From: Marchantia polymorpha subsp. ruderalis
Taxonomy: Eukaryota > Streptophyta > Marchantiopsida > Marchantiales > Marchantiaceae
Reading direction: 5' to 3'
DNA length: 64,000 nucleotides
NCBI GenBank assembly: GCA_037833965.1
Contig: AP031351.1
Span: forward strand, 30,020,501 to 30,084,500
The notes under the pieces were generated by a model. The model was not told where the DNA came from and did no database searches. It saw only the letters and a program-made list of their open reading frames with translations. This document shows positions 24,700 through 38,049 of the stretch, in pieces. Made by a program: the position numbers and the translations under genes. Position 1 is the stretch's first letter, and each line of letters begins with the position of its first letter.

Positions 24700-27600
24700 C
24701 TATGATTTGGGTCCGATCACCATGGAATCTGCAGTTAAAGTGCAATTCAGTTCCAAGAACTTTTCCTAAAAGTAAATCAAAGTTTTGAATAATGCACACT
24801 TTTCTCTATTTAAATGATTTTAGTGCTTGTGCTCGGAGGCCTTACCATTTCAATTTCACTCTTAACTTCGCATCTGATTGGACGTTCATAAGTGTGGAGA
24901 ATCTTGAGAGGATTGAAATACTCTGATGTTGATTTGTATATGTAATGGTTAAATGGAGATCTAGAAGAGGAAAGGATGATGAAGTTTGACATAACTCATT
25001 TTAAAGAAAAGGGCCTCAAAAAAAAATCAGTTTTAAAAAATATTCTGCGACAATATGAAAATTTCTTTACAACAATCACTGAAGCATTGTCACACATGTA
25101 AAACAAACGTGGATATCAATGTCCAACCATCTGTATCAACAAATATTAATTAAAGAGTATGATTTGAATGATGAAGTTTTTTATATAAATTTTTTATGAA
25201 GTTGTAACACATTTGAACGCTTTGATCAAAGTGAATGTATCTAAGTTTTTAAAACCCGAATTATATATATGTTGTGAATGATGTACATGTGGAGATCTGC
25301 ATAATGAACTACCAATATCACCAACATCAAATTTTGCCAAGGGCATGTGATCAGTATAACCTGAATGATGGTGTTTTCGATATGATTAGCTTTGTTGAAC
25401 ACATTGTTATAAATTATGAACGCTTCAATTCTAAGAGCGGTCTATAACCTAATGCAGATATGTTTTCATTGTGTGTTTTATTCTCATGATAATCAAACAG
25501 ATATTCCTTGAAAGTTGTCACAAAAACAGCATATGTCAAATATGCAAGGTGTTAGATATCAATGAAGCATTAACATTACTGTATAATCAAAGATATCTGA
25601 CATAGAAAGCATTCAAACAAGAAGATGGAAGAAATTTTTAGTGATACATTTAATAGATATCAAATAATTTTTTATAATTGTGTTTGTTACATTTTTCAAC
25701 ACTTTTTTCAAAGTCAAGCATTTCACACTTGATACAAGAAAAATTTCCATATGTTAAAAAAATTTATCATTTTTTATATGAAAATAGTCTGACTGAAAAA
25801 TAAAATTCAATAAAATTTGATTTTACATATTATACTAAAAATATCTGGACTTCTACAAAATATACCTAAACCAATCATCATATCTTTGGCCAAGTATCCT
25901 ACAAAAATACTCCCAAAAGCCAAAAGGATTAAAGGATTTTAATTTTGAAATTAACTCAATATTTTATATTTAATTATTTACTATAAACCATAGTCTTAAA
26001 TTGAGATTCAAAACCATACCCATACCCATGAGTGGGTCCACTCTACCCACCCATGGCAACTTTTTCATACCCATTACTCACACATTATCCATGAGTTCAT
26101 ACCTAACTCATACCCATGAGTCCATCACTAATATTTGGTTACACTTAATCCGAGCTCAATCTAAGTCATACCCATTAATGCATCCTAGCCTATATCCATA
26201 ACCCACCCATTTACCCATGGGTATGGGTGGATATTGGGTACCCATGGGTACGGAGACCAATTGCAGGACTCTGCTATAACCACATGAAAAATTCCAACAT
26301 CAATAATTTTAAATCTAATATAAAGCGCTTATAGAAGAAATTTAAATAAAATGCTTATCACATGCATGATACAATGACATGTTCTTAAACATCTTTATTT
26401 GATCATATTATATTTATAAAAAAAATTAAATTGTAAGATAGAATTTATACATCCAAAAGCACACTAAATGTAGCAAAATATTAAAATAAACCACAACAGA
26501 TATTGAAAGAGATAAATTTGTGCGATCAATCCATACAATCAATTATCAGATAAATATAACATCACTGTTATTGAAAGATTAATATGTTAAACTCATTTTG
26601 TATCACTTATTGATAATTGTCATGTATGTGTTGAAAAACTAATTTCAATATGTCATAAACAAATAAACAAGTAGTTTATGACTTAGTTTTAAAAATCAAT
26701 TGATAAAAATAGGAATCAATATCAGTTGTTGATGCATCATAAATACATAAACTACAATACCTCTAGATCTGTATTTGGGTGAACTATCATAATAAAATTT
26801 ATTTTCAATCTAGTGCTTCATAAAGACATATACATATACACATATATATATACATACCTGTTATTTAAACTTAAAAATTTCAGTTTCCAAAAAGTATTAT
26901 TGATCAACTTCCAAATAATTCATTCATTTTTCAACTAACTACATACATGATATAGTATTCAAAACATGAGGTAAAAATTTGTTTTTTGAACTAACTACAA
27001 ATATTTCATCTTTTAAGTCAACTGCCATGCCTATCAATAATCTCTACATATGTAAGTTTGGTTATTTTTATATATATAGGAATTATCATATAAGTTACAT
27101 ATGTCACTTGAATTAAAGGGCATCAAACATTAACTTTAAATGTATCAAGAAGTACTTATAAAATCTTTCACAAAAACAGAAAGCGATGTTCTCAAAGAGC
27201 TCATATTGTCATTCACATTGACAAATAGATCATCCATGTCTACTTATTAGTTTCATTAGTATTTTATTGTTTTAAAATATTATTTTTAAATATACAAGCA
27301 AGCCATAATTTAAGTTTAAGTGCTATTTTAAATTAAAAATTTTATCATGATACTTGAAAAAATGCCAAGAATCAAAGATATCTATTATTTAAAATTCTGG
27401 TTTTTTATTCTCTGAAAAAATCAACAAGTGAGAATGATGGCGTTTATATGAACTTTTAATTCAGATTGAATTTGAATTTTTTTTTATTGAAAAGAAACAG
27501 TACAATAAAAAACACAAACAAAAATTTTATAGTGATGAAATGTGGCAACTTTTGTAGACTTTAAAATAACATTAAGAATATTATTGAAATATAATTTGAT

Positions 27601-28560
27601 TCAGCATGAACAAAGAGGTGCTAGTGATTATTTTGATGATCAGGCGTCTATTGTTTAATGTGAAAAATTCAAATTGTACATTTTTTTTCTCGTTTATACT
27701 ATTAAATTAAACTATGAATTTTTTCAATCAAATAAATATGCTAAATGCATAAAAATAAAAAATTTCCAATTTATTTTTATTTATCTTCAATCATTGATTT
27801 CACATCATCAAAACGTAGAATATTTTATCATTGTGATGCTTCTAAAAAATCCTTACTTATAAAAAATTTGTTATTTGAACAGAAATTTTTCTAAAGATAA
27901 ATATATTTTATACATATGAAGAAAGAAGAAAGTAAAAAATCTAATTTTTGGATATGCAGTATTTTTTACTGAAAAAATTCTAATAATTTGGACTATAGAA
28001 TGATAAAAACCAAATTGAGTACATTATGAGAGATGAAACATTGCACTAAATTTCTAGATTAAAACACTAATCAAATATCCTGTTGTAAATAAATTTTAGA
28101 ATAGTTGAATGATAGGAAATTTTATCTTTAAATTGAAAATTAGTTTACACGATGACTCAAAAAATGTGATGAAGTTTTTACACATGGCTCGCAGATCTTG
28201 GTTCACATTGATTTTATAAAATTTTATATAAACCTATATTTAAAAGACTGAAGATAAATTTCCAAACTTTAATACTCAACAAGTAGAGTTCTTTTACAAA
28301 CATAAGTTTTCAAAACAGTGTTTCTGAATGAATGTGACAATAAAAATGTATATGTAATTTCAAATCATCTAAAATTGAATAAATTGGATTCAAACAATTC
28401 TAATGAGAAAAATTTTCAAAATGGTTAAGATTTTCTTAATGTATTCATTATTTTCAAATATGCATTATAATTGCTTACTTATTGAAGAGTCAAAGAGCAT
28501 GATGAAACAAATATTTCATTATACTAGGAAAAATAACATTCATTAGATTAATGGGAACAA
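24700..28560. other. AT-rich desert
   Basis: Very AT-rich, with no recognisable coding sequence except the TACCCAT-rich block at about 26.0-26.3 kb. It is likely old repeat sequence. The border to the more GC-rich insert near 28560 is abrupt. Confidence 0.5.
26014..26253. mobile_element. TACCCAT-rich block, probable DNA-transposon fragment
   Basis: Many copies of (C)ATACCCAT or its complement ATGGGTA, in both orientations, within 240 bp of otherwise AT-rich DNA. They include CATACCCATACCCATGAGTG at the left and GGGTACCCATGGGTACGG at the right. Clustered, inverted short motifs like this are typical of the subterminal regions of hAT or similar plant DNA transposons. No clear terminal repeats or target duplication were found. 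Confidence 0.4.
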
Positions 28561-28581
28561 AATTTGATCTGTCATAACACT

Positions 28582-28623
28582 AATTCTGCTTGTAGTCTGC
28601 CTCAGCAGACTACAAGCAGAATT
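28582..28623. repeat. Perfect 19-bp inverted repeat with 4-nt loop
   Basis: The arm AATTCTGCTTGTAGTCTGC is followed by CTCA and its exact reverse complement. It sits at the left edge of a more GC-rich segment of about 700 bp that also contains a TPR exon fragment. It could be a transposon end, a snap-back structure or a small hairpin RNA; the stem is short for a plant miRNA precursor. Confidence 0.9.
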
Positions 28624-28935
28624 GAAATGGATAAAGGTGGTCGATGCTTCAGCTATGCTGTAAAATAGAAGCTTTATTAGAACCAACCTGCTCTGCTTTT
28701 CTCAGCTTTGACAAAGCCGACAAAGCGTCTGGTTCTGAAGACTTCTCGATCTTCATCATATGGATAATACGTATAGAACGACATCTAGTCAGCTCTGAAA
28801 ACATACTCAGAAGCTAACGAATGTTAAATGCAAAAGGCATATATATCGAGGTCGTCACCAATCTTTCATAAAATGAATCTGCCATCGACATTGGCTTGCT
28901 CTGATGAGTCTTTTGAACCAGAAACAACATTCATT

Positions 28936-28966
28936 TTTGTCGAACAAAGAAAATTTGTTCGACAAA
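28936..28966. repeat. Perfect 13-bp inverted repeat
   Basis: TTTGTCGAACAAA, spacer GAAAA, then the exact reverse complement TTTGTTCGACAAA. It is in the same GC-richer segment as the hairpin at 28582. Confidence 0.85.
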
Positions 28967-29084
28967 TATATTCTTGACAGCGTACAAGAGAATGATGACA
29001 TGTAAGAACCAAGCAATTTAAAACTCAGCGACTTCCAAAAGCTTTTGAGAAGAAAAGATGTAAGGAAGAAAAGATGAACTTCAA

Positions 29085-29201
29085 CTGGTTGAAGTCCTTT
29101 CGCGCATCCTCAAAATAGCTGGAGGCAGTATATGACGAACCACAACTAAACAGAGCCTTCACGTGGTGAGGATTTACCTCAAGCACCTTCATCGCCAGGA
29201 A
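29085..29201 (-). pseudogene. TPR-domain exon fragment
   Basis: About 39 codons read FLAMKVLEVNPHHVKALF, then CGSSYTASSYFEDARKDFNQ. This fits one tetratricopeptide repeat (pattern of L, N/D-P, V-KAL, G, Y, F-E-DA--DF) like those in plant FKBP immunophilins and outer-envelope TPR proteins. The expected Arg-Arg after KAL is replaced by Ser-Cys. No start codon, flanking repeat units or convincing splice sites were found, and AT-rich DNA lies on both sides. It is most likely a captured or orphaned exon. An exon of a larger gene with very long AT-rich introns cannot be excluded. Confidence 0.5.
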
Positions 29202-29229
29202 GCATGTACGGGTCAAATTTGAAGTCACG

Positions 29230-32200
29230 TGTAGATCATAGCAATCCTACCGAAGAAGCTCCCACCTTGACAATGAGTAAGAACACTCAAAAAACTCTCC
29301 CAGTTACCTACCATACAATCTCACCTTATTGCACATCTCAATGGTCTTTTTTTTTCAATATGAATAAAAAATATGTGTATTTTAAATTCTATGCTTTCGT
29401 ATTTTGAATAGTTTATGATAATCACTATAATTAATCAGCCACGATCTATGAATTCAAGTTGGATTTAATTCATAATAAGAAATTTTCCAAAAAAATTATT
29501 TCAAATAAATACATAAATAAATGAAACAAAATATTTAAATGAATATTATTAATGTATCATAGGATCTTTAACTCAAATTCATGTTACAACCACAAAAAGT
29601 AAATAATTTTTTGGGAAAAGGTTTTATAATAGTCATCAAGATTTATTTAATGGCATTAAATTTTTGAAAATTGATGGATATGATCTTAAAGTGCAAAAAA
29701 TTCCAAGACATAGTATTCAATATTTCTAAAAATAAAAAAAATAGATAATAGTGTTATTCTTGATTGAGTAAAAGTAACAAGATATCAACACCTAATTGAA
29801 TGATAACATTATCCTCACATTTTCAGCTAATGGAATTACGTACAACAAATCCTTCCAACTAACACTCTTGTTAAATATGAACATGAGTAGGGGCATAAAA
29901 AAGTATGACAAAAATGAATACTGATATGATATACTAAATATTAACTCTCATGAAACTTTATAATATATGTATGATGCAAATGATGTCAACAAAAATAGAT
30001 TCCTCAGACCCCACAAAAGATGTAGGAATTGTTCCCCTCTTTTCAACCTTCTCTAAATCTAAGTAAATCTGAATATCCTCTACATATGATCTTTTTTATG
30101 ATATATGTGCATGTATGAATGCACATAAGTTATATAGCAACCCCATTATAGAAATCACCAACATCTCACAATCATAGCCTATGTCCAAGACATCACCTTG
30201 TATATCTCATTGTGTAATGAAGATAATATACATAACTAAGAGTTACAGGAGACATCTCATACGTATCTCCTGCCAACCACCAAACTATCACCTCTTAACA
30301 TCCCAAATAATTAAATTGTACCCACATGCTAGACTTGATAAAATTTCAAGTTACACATAGAATTTAAACAAAATCTCTGAGAAGCCCCTAAACTAAAAAT
30401 TCTCTAAATTTCACTTACAACTCTCCATGGTTTCAATTTGGGGGAACGTAAATTGGAAGATAACTAGAATTGCCTATTCACTTTCAACTTGGAGAAACTT
30501 AATCTCACAAGGACTTAAAACTACTCTCAAGTCGTCCAAGCTTATATCCTCAGCGCTCCCACTCCCTGCGCTCATTAATTGCTGCTCTATGATCGAGGTC
30601 TAGATTCGAAATTGACTGAATTGGCATGATATATCTTCTCTCTTTTCTGGGCAACACGAGCTCGTTGAATCAACGGACTGTGCGTTCGCTCACCTCGAGT
30701 ATGTTATTGCCAGCACAGATGATCAACCCAAGTCACAAAATTAAAGCTCACGAGGGCTCGAAGCGACCAGATAAGCAGGCATGCGCTTCACACTACGAAG
30801 ACAATCCAGTAGTTTGTGACACACACATCACACACCGCGACCTTTAATTTCTGGCCCTGGATATGAGCACGACAATCCGCACAAAGGACATGTGATGTTG
30901 GATAAGGTGCAGCGTACTGTAAGCGGAGGACGCTTTCCGATAGTTGAATTTGAGCCCCGGACGATACTTCTGCGAAAGGACGGTCATCGCACATCGTCAA
31001 AGCGCAGGAAGAGACTCGGTCAATCCTAGCGGAAGGTCCCTACGAGGTCTTGTGCCTGAGTTCCTGCGACGCCGGAAGTCAGGGCCGCAGTTCTCTGGGA
31101 GATATTTTCTCTTGTCGCTTGCGCTCCGGGGCAGCGCAATGCGCCTCATGTAAGTTGGACGCGAGCGGATCTGCTGGAGCTGGACTTGCTCTCCTCCGGC
31201 GACATAATTGCTCGTGGGCTCGAAATAGCGGGCACTGTCGAGCTCTGGCTGTTTCATCCCGGCGATAGCGATGAGTGCCGCGGATCGTTGTTTCCGACCT
31301 GTTTCACGCGCGGGGTGAAGGAGAATTGTCCGAAGGACAACATCCGGTCATATCTCGACTCTGTGACAAAGCTCCTCCTCCTGCCCGAAGGACCCTTTGT
31401 GTAGACAACGGACAAGCTACTATGCAACAACAACAATAGCAACAAAAGAAACCACTTGGTAAATACACCTCAAACCGACTGTCAATTTCGATGTGCCAAG
31501 TGGCCTGAACTTTTGCTGTTGCACCAGCCTTACAGCTTGAAAATCAAGGTTTGGTTTGATTATCGTGCCGTAACTATTGTTCTCGAAACTAGTACAAAGC
31601 TCTCTCTCAACTTATCCGGACGTGATTCCACGCTTGAGTTTCACCTTTCTTTCTTCCTTCATTCTTCACTTACTTTCATTTCTCTCCTTTCAACTCCTTT
31701 TCTCCTCTAGCTTCCTTTGCTTTCCTTTCTCCCTTCTTTTCTTTTAACTTACACTTTTTCCACATTCTAAGTCATCGAGAGAGACGAACTCATGATACAG
31801 TTTCTAGCTCTAGCACCAAAAGTGAAGTCACCCAACCTGCCTACTTTTCTTTCAATTCAGAACTTAAGTTCTAGATCGTTTTTCCTCCGCAGAGACCCAT
31901 CAGTCTGAGCCTTCTTTTCTGTCTCATGGGATTTAAATAGTCAGTATATATACATATGTAAATTAAAGCAAGCAAGATGGAGTGATTGCTTTAGCTGGAG
32001 GTAGCATGAAGAGGTAAATTGGTGTCAGAATCTTAACATTTCCTCTCACTATTATTTGGCCTTGCTTTTGACGCTTTTATTTTGCTTCTTACGATCTCAT
32101 TAGTTCCTGTTGTTAGTGTTTCATTTATCTCCAGTGTGCCCCGATTGTGCTATCGAATTAGGTGTTTTTTGGAGTCAACGAGAGTGAATTACACACTGCT

Positions 32201-32700
32201 GCGAGATGGATTCTTGATCTCCTATCCTTGCCAATCCGTGTGCACTTTAGTACCTCGGAGACGTAATGATCAAGGCCTTGACTTCAACTGATTTATAGTT
32301 GAAAGTCAATCCATAACTTCAAGAGTAAAGCGAACTCCATTGATTTATATGAGAATCTCTTCTATTAGACTAGGATTTGTCAACTTCTTCTGCTCAATTT
32401 TCTTACTTGGATGTACATAAAATGAATGTTAGATTTTATACCTTTGTTGGTAGCTTGTACATGAAGCTATGGAATCTAAATCTAATCCACAAAGAATGTA
32501 ATATAAGCCATAGAGCTTTGACATTGATTGGCAATGAAAATTAATAAAGGCTTAGTTGACATATTTTCCAATTCTAACCATCTTCATTCGCATATATTGC
32601 AACCATTGAAATTTAGCTCAAGGATTTTTTTTATATAAAAATAAATAAATTTGGTTGTTTATCAAAATTTTAACATATAATATTTTTTTTCATCTTTTTT
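29230..32700. other. Intergenic region, AT-rich then mixed
   Basis: 29300-30540 is AT-rich and empty. 30540-31400 has higher GC and short overlapping frames on both strands, none recognised and none with a clear strand preference. 31600-31760 is T/C-rich. No gene can be supported. Confidence 0.4.
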
Positions 32701-32764
32701 TTTTTGGCCAATTTCATAATGATTTTCATATGCAAATTTCTTAAATAAATTATTAAATATTCTT

Positions 32765-34500
32765 GGTAGTGAAGTTTTGATCTTGGTTAATTAAGTTAGT
32801 TTAATCATGGATTAAATTCATTTGGTGATCTTGATTCGAACAAATTCATGTTTGACAGATGTGAGTCTTGAATAACAATGATGAACCTTTTTTATAAGAG
32901 TTTATTAGATTGAGTAGTTAAATCAAGTCTTGGTTAGTTTGCTTCGACGTGATTAGTTAGTCCAATCAACCTATCACTATATAAGAGATCCCATTATATC
33001 TCTAAAAAACACACATTTTAAATCTTTCAGTAAGTCATTTATGTTCCAATAAATGTGGTCTCACTAAGTTGAACCGTGTTTCTCATTTGTTGGATACATG
33101 TGTCATGGATGATTGATTTGTATCTTCGACTACGGTACCTACAATTGGCATAAGAGCGTATTTTTGTGCTAGAGAGTAGAAAGAAGAGTGGCAACGTAGC
33201 CTTATCTTGCAATATAGCTTTCTGCAGCTATTGCTTGTCTGTCACATTTTGGCCATACTCATCACACAAGCAACGCAACAATGACAAATTATGATCAAAT
33301 TTCATGATTACAGATTTAGTGGATATAGTAAACAAAAGAAACTGCCGAATAACACAAGCATCTAAGAACAAGCTCAACAATCTTCTAGACATCAACAAGG
33401 AGAAGTATATGGAGTACAGTTATTTGATCTTTGAAGACTCAACAATCTTTTTGATTTTAATAAAGACGAGGACCAAGATTTGATTTCAGGAGGAAAGCAT
33501 GCAGTGTAGTTTTTGCGGCTCAAGGAAGAAAAAAGTAGCAAATGTGGATATCCAAACTTTATAACTAGCACAATGTGGAGATTACAAGTTTGTAACGATA
33601 TGTGCGGAAAATAGCTGTAGTTGTTTGTGCTCAATAATAAGCAAAGTGCACAAAAATTTGTTCATTATTTTTTATCAAAGCCCAGTATTTCATAGTGAAG
33701 ATCGATATTGTCATTTTGGTCCAAAGTAGAATATTGTATGAGATAAACAAATGCGTACAAAAAACTTACACTTGTGATAATGATGCAAATTGGTTTGAAT
33801 TCATAGACGACTAGCACAATGTGGAGATTACAAGTTTGTAACGATATGTGCGGAAAATAGCTGTAGTTGTTTGTGCTCAATAATAAGCAAAGTGCACAAA
33901 AATTTGTTCATCATTTTCGATCAAAGCCTAGTATTTTATAGTGAAGATCGATACTGTCATTTTGGTCCAAAGTAGAATATTGTATGAGATAAACAAATGC
34001 GTACAAAAAACTTACACTTGTGATAATGATGCAAATTGGTTTGAATTCATAGACGATAACGAGTCTTTTGACTTGTTACGAGACCAATACTACAACATGA
34101 TAATGTTAACAAAGTATGATTGTGTTGACATGGAGTGCACACCATGACGCTGTATATGATAAAGAATAGAAAAAGTGCATCAACAATACGCATTCATATC
34201 AATTTCTTTATTGTGCCTCACAAATACTGTCATATGTAAAGAGAGATGATCAAATTTATGAAGCATCTAAAAGATGGTATTTTTGATAAGGTAGTTTTGA
34301 TGATGTAAGTTGGCATCGTGAAGTGAGTCACAATTGTTGCCACAAGCAAACAAACACAAGTAGATGTCAAAGTTGGCAAATTTATTATCTTTCAGATCAT
34401 TGAGTCAGATAGCAAGTTTATTGTCTTTAACAACATTTAGTTAGATTTGGGAGCTTCCATGGAAATCAAGAAAGATTTTCACAATATGCTTCTTCCAAAT
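32765..34500 (+). mobile_element. Decayed LTR-retrotransposon (Copia-like 5' end)
   Basis: A TATA box (CTATATAAGAG, about 32979) and an LTR-like end ...CTACA at 33143 are followed directly by TTGGCATAAGAGC (33145-33157). TGGCATAAGAGC matches the common plant initiator-Met primer-binding site TGGTATCAGAGC at 10 of 12 positions. Downstream sequence has frames full of stops and a 246-bp internal tandem duplication. The left boundary is approximate and no 3' LTR was found, so this is a truncated or very degraded copy. Confidence 0.45.
33564..34055. repeat. 246-bp direct tandem duplication
   Basis: ACTAGCACAATGTGGAGATT starts at 33564 and again at 33810; copies 33564-33809 and 33810-34055 are nearly identical (for example TTCATTATTTTTTATC against TTCATCATTTTCGATC). 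It lies inside the decayed retroelement, so the duplication post-dates much of its decay. Confidence 0.92.
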
Positions 34501-37500
34501 TTTAAACAAAACAAACAATTTTTACAGCAACAACAAAAATCTAGTTAGAACTTTAAACCCTTCTAGGATTGATTGTTTTATTTTCATATCAGACGCAAAA
34601 GACAAAAAGAGAATGATTACAAAATGAATTTATCTCGTACATGAACATATTGTTCTTATGTCACAATTATCAACAATTAAATTTTGCTATGACTTAAATA
34701 TTTCAAAGCAAAATGAAATAAAATAAAATAAATGTGTTGAATAGATTAATCATTCATATGAAGATTGACATATTACACTCTGAATTCATATGTGACAGTC
34801 AAAATACTTTACATCTATTTACATCTAGTTTTGAATTGGACGATAGTTTTTTGAGTAAAATACCTTCACATTAAATATGATATTTTTGTAAAGATATTGT
34901 TTGATAAATTGATTCAAATATTCAAGATTGATGTCCGTCAATTTCAAAGTCAAATCTGATTGACGTCTTTATCAAAGTCATTTACTTAAAAATATTATGA
35001 ATTATTTCATGTTTTGAATATGTGTAGTGTCAAAAAAAACTAGCAATTATATCATATTTGTATGTGTATTTTTTTTTGTTTTGCTATAACTCAATTTTTG
35101 TGAACTTTGAGAATTCTTTCATAAAAAATTGAAAAAATATAAATCTATCTTGTTAAGATTAAGTCTTCATGACATGAATCAATATCAAGATTGTAAGAAG
35201 TCAATTTTGATATTAATCATGATAGATAAGTTCAATTAGACCATCATTATATTAAATTTTTTTTTATATCTTTCAATGACATCCACAAAGTTTTAAATAC
35301 AATATTTGTGTTTTTTAGCACATGTAATTATATTGTAAAATCACATATATCATTTAATGAAGATACGTTTTTGTGTGTGTTGTGTATGATCATAATGTAT
35401 TGTAGAAAATTTACATTTTTCTTATTAAGTGATATTTAGATACAATTTTGTGACAATTGTGTTATGTATAAAGATTAAAGTATATCTTTTGATATTAAAA
35501 ATTTTAAGGGATTAGTTAAGTATGTACAAACATGTAAAAACCATAATTCAAAATTTCAGTCTTTGAAGAATATTATAATCTATTGTTTATCGATTATTGG
35601 TCAAAATTTGAAAAAAAAATCAAAAGAAATTTCAAATAATTCGTAATATTTTTAATTTTCAAGTTTTTTTTATGAATAAGAATTTTTAAATTTTTATTCA
35701 CATCAGCAAAAAAAATGAATTTTCATTAAGATTTACATTTTTGAAAATTAAAAAAAATAACAATTGCTTGTTAATTTTCACAAATCTTACTCCACAATAA
35801 AAATTTGCATCTGATAACATAAATGAAATTATTAAAACAAAATGTAGTGAAATGCAAGGTTTTTTTATATCATAAAATTACTGGATTAAATTATTAATAG
35901 CGTATTGTATTTGATAAGATTCTTTTAAATTTTAGTAAATTTTTTGACACCATGCAGATTAATAAAATTATCTAGCAAAATATAATTATAATTTTTACTC
36001 TTATTTACAAATTTTGTATAATCAAGTTATACTTTACTATCAAAAAGTATTATTTTTTTGGTATATGCAAGTGGACATCTATAGCTTATATAATCATTGC
36101 CAGTAGAGATATTTTATTGAGAACATATACAACATTATTTTATCAATTATTTATATTGATGACTTTAAAAATTAAATCATTATTATTTTTGAGCAAAATA
36201 TCAATATTTGTGGATTTTATTACGTAATTTTTTTTCGCTCTATCCAAATTTTGATTGCAAACTTAAAAGAACACGTTATTATCAATAATTTCCAAAATAA
36301 TGCATAGATATCATCTGAATTTTTTTGAAAACTGATTAAATTACATTAGTAGAGCTTTCATAAGGCTTTTAATATAGGCTGATTTATCCATTTTTGAATC
36401 ATTATGTTAAGATTGAAAACAGGAATGTGATGACTTAAAAATATTTTTTCACAATATTTCTTTCAATCATTGGAAATAAGTTCTGAAAAAAAGGACTTTA
36501 AGAAATGATTTTTTGATAAAAATGTATAAAAAAGCGATTAACCTAAATCCTATAAAAATCACCACAATTTTCTAATTTTCTTAAAATCAAATTTCACATG
36601 ATCATGATTAAACAATAAATTATTTTAAGATAACTTTATATTCAGAGATTAACATTTCAATCAAAAGATTGTAGAATTTGAACTAGGCTTATTGAAAGCT
36701 TTGCAACTTTTAATCTTGTACAAAAATTTCAAACTATTATGCTGCATTTTTTACTCATTCAGCATCAAATGTTTTTAAGAGATAAATTCTATACTTAAAT
36801 TTACAATGATTAATATTTATTTTCCAAACTTTTGCAATTTTTTTGAAGTAATTCAAACATGAATATAAGTGCAAATACTACTCTTTCATTTTAAAACGAT
36901 GTAGCATAATATTTAATTATTTGATTGCCTATTGTTTCAGCTAAGTGATGATCAATTTTTACTTTTGTTCCTTTTCATTTCACATCAAATTTTTTTTCCT
37001 CTGAAATTGATCTTAAAAACTCCACAAAATTTTAAAATATTTCTAACTTGATATAAATCTACAATATTATGTTCTCTATGATCAAAGTTATCTTTGATCA
37101 AATAGTTATTGCTCTATTCATGGATCAAAATATAACTCGTATCATCATTTATTCTAAAAGAATTGTTAAAACACAACATCTTGAAATTAATAAAAATATC
37201 AAATATTATTGATAAATATCTTTACAAAGAAATGTAGTCATAAATATAAATTCTTGATATCTAATTTTTCAATTCATTTTATTTTATAGTAGCATTATGC
37301 AAGGTCTTATTCTGAAAGATTCTGAATATCCAGGCATTTTTAAAACGAAGAGTTTTGATATTTGAAAACACATCTTATTTTGAATAACCATCGTATATAT
37401 TCACATTTAAGAGTTTAAATGAGTACCAACTCAATACATACCTAAATGTAAATATATCCTTCCAACTTGTTATATAGCTAGATTGTATATTTTTTTCAAC

Positions 37501-37800
37501 TAATCCATGGTCATCAAATAAGGTTGGACTCTTCAAGCCAAAACTTCATACCTGGTGTTCTGAAAATCTTTTTGCTAGATCGTTACCTTATGATGATATC
37601 CGCATATGGTACAATGATGTATCATTTATTGATCGCACAAAGCCTGAAACTTCTACTAAAACTCAATATTTTGATCACTCAACAATCAACTGAACTTAGT
37701 TCCTCACTCGACTTCTTATAAATGAAACCAACTCAATATTTTTGAAAGAATGTCATGTTTAACACATATTTATAAATGCTATAAATTCACAAAAAAAGTA
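34500..37800. other. AT-rich desert
   Basis: Extremely AT-rich with abundant homopolymers and no coding signal. It ends sharply at about 37805, where GC content jumps at the MITE-like element. Confidence 0.55.
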
Positions 37801-37825
37801 GCAAAAAAAATGGTCACGGTTAGTT

Positions 37826-38049
37826 ATCCCTGGGTTTAGCCTAATTATCCAGACCCCGCGTCCTTAAACAGCCAACGAAAGGCGGGCGAGTTCTCCACAT
37901 TAGCCAAGAAGCACGCTAGCAAGTACTGTAGTGGAGACGTTATCTTATCAGGCAGCCATGCCAGATTTAGGGGGACAACTAAACTGAGCTGGATCCACCC
38001 AACTAACCACGCAGGTGAGGGATAATTAGACTAAGATGAGTGATAACTA
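37826..38049. mobile_element. MITE-like element upstream of FHIT
   Basis: The first 31 bp (TTAGTTATCCC...CCTAATTATCC, 37826-37856) are complemented by the last 31 bp (GGATAATTAGACTAAG...GATAACTAG, about 38019-38049) at roughly 24 of 31 positions. This gives imperfect terminal inverted repeats around a 224-bp, GC-richer, non-coding body. Size and structure suit a miniature inverted-repeat transposable element. No clear target duplication was seen. Confidence 0.45.

Noticed and set aside
29025..29228. Intact small TPR gene
   Set aside because: It has only one repeat, no ATG in a suitable context, and a frame that runs into non-homologous sequence; treated as a fragment.
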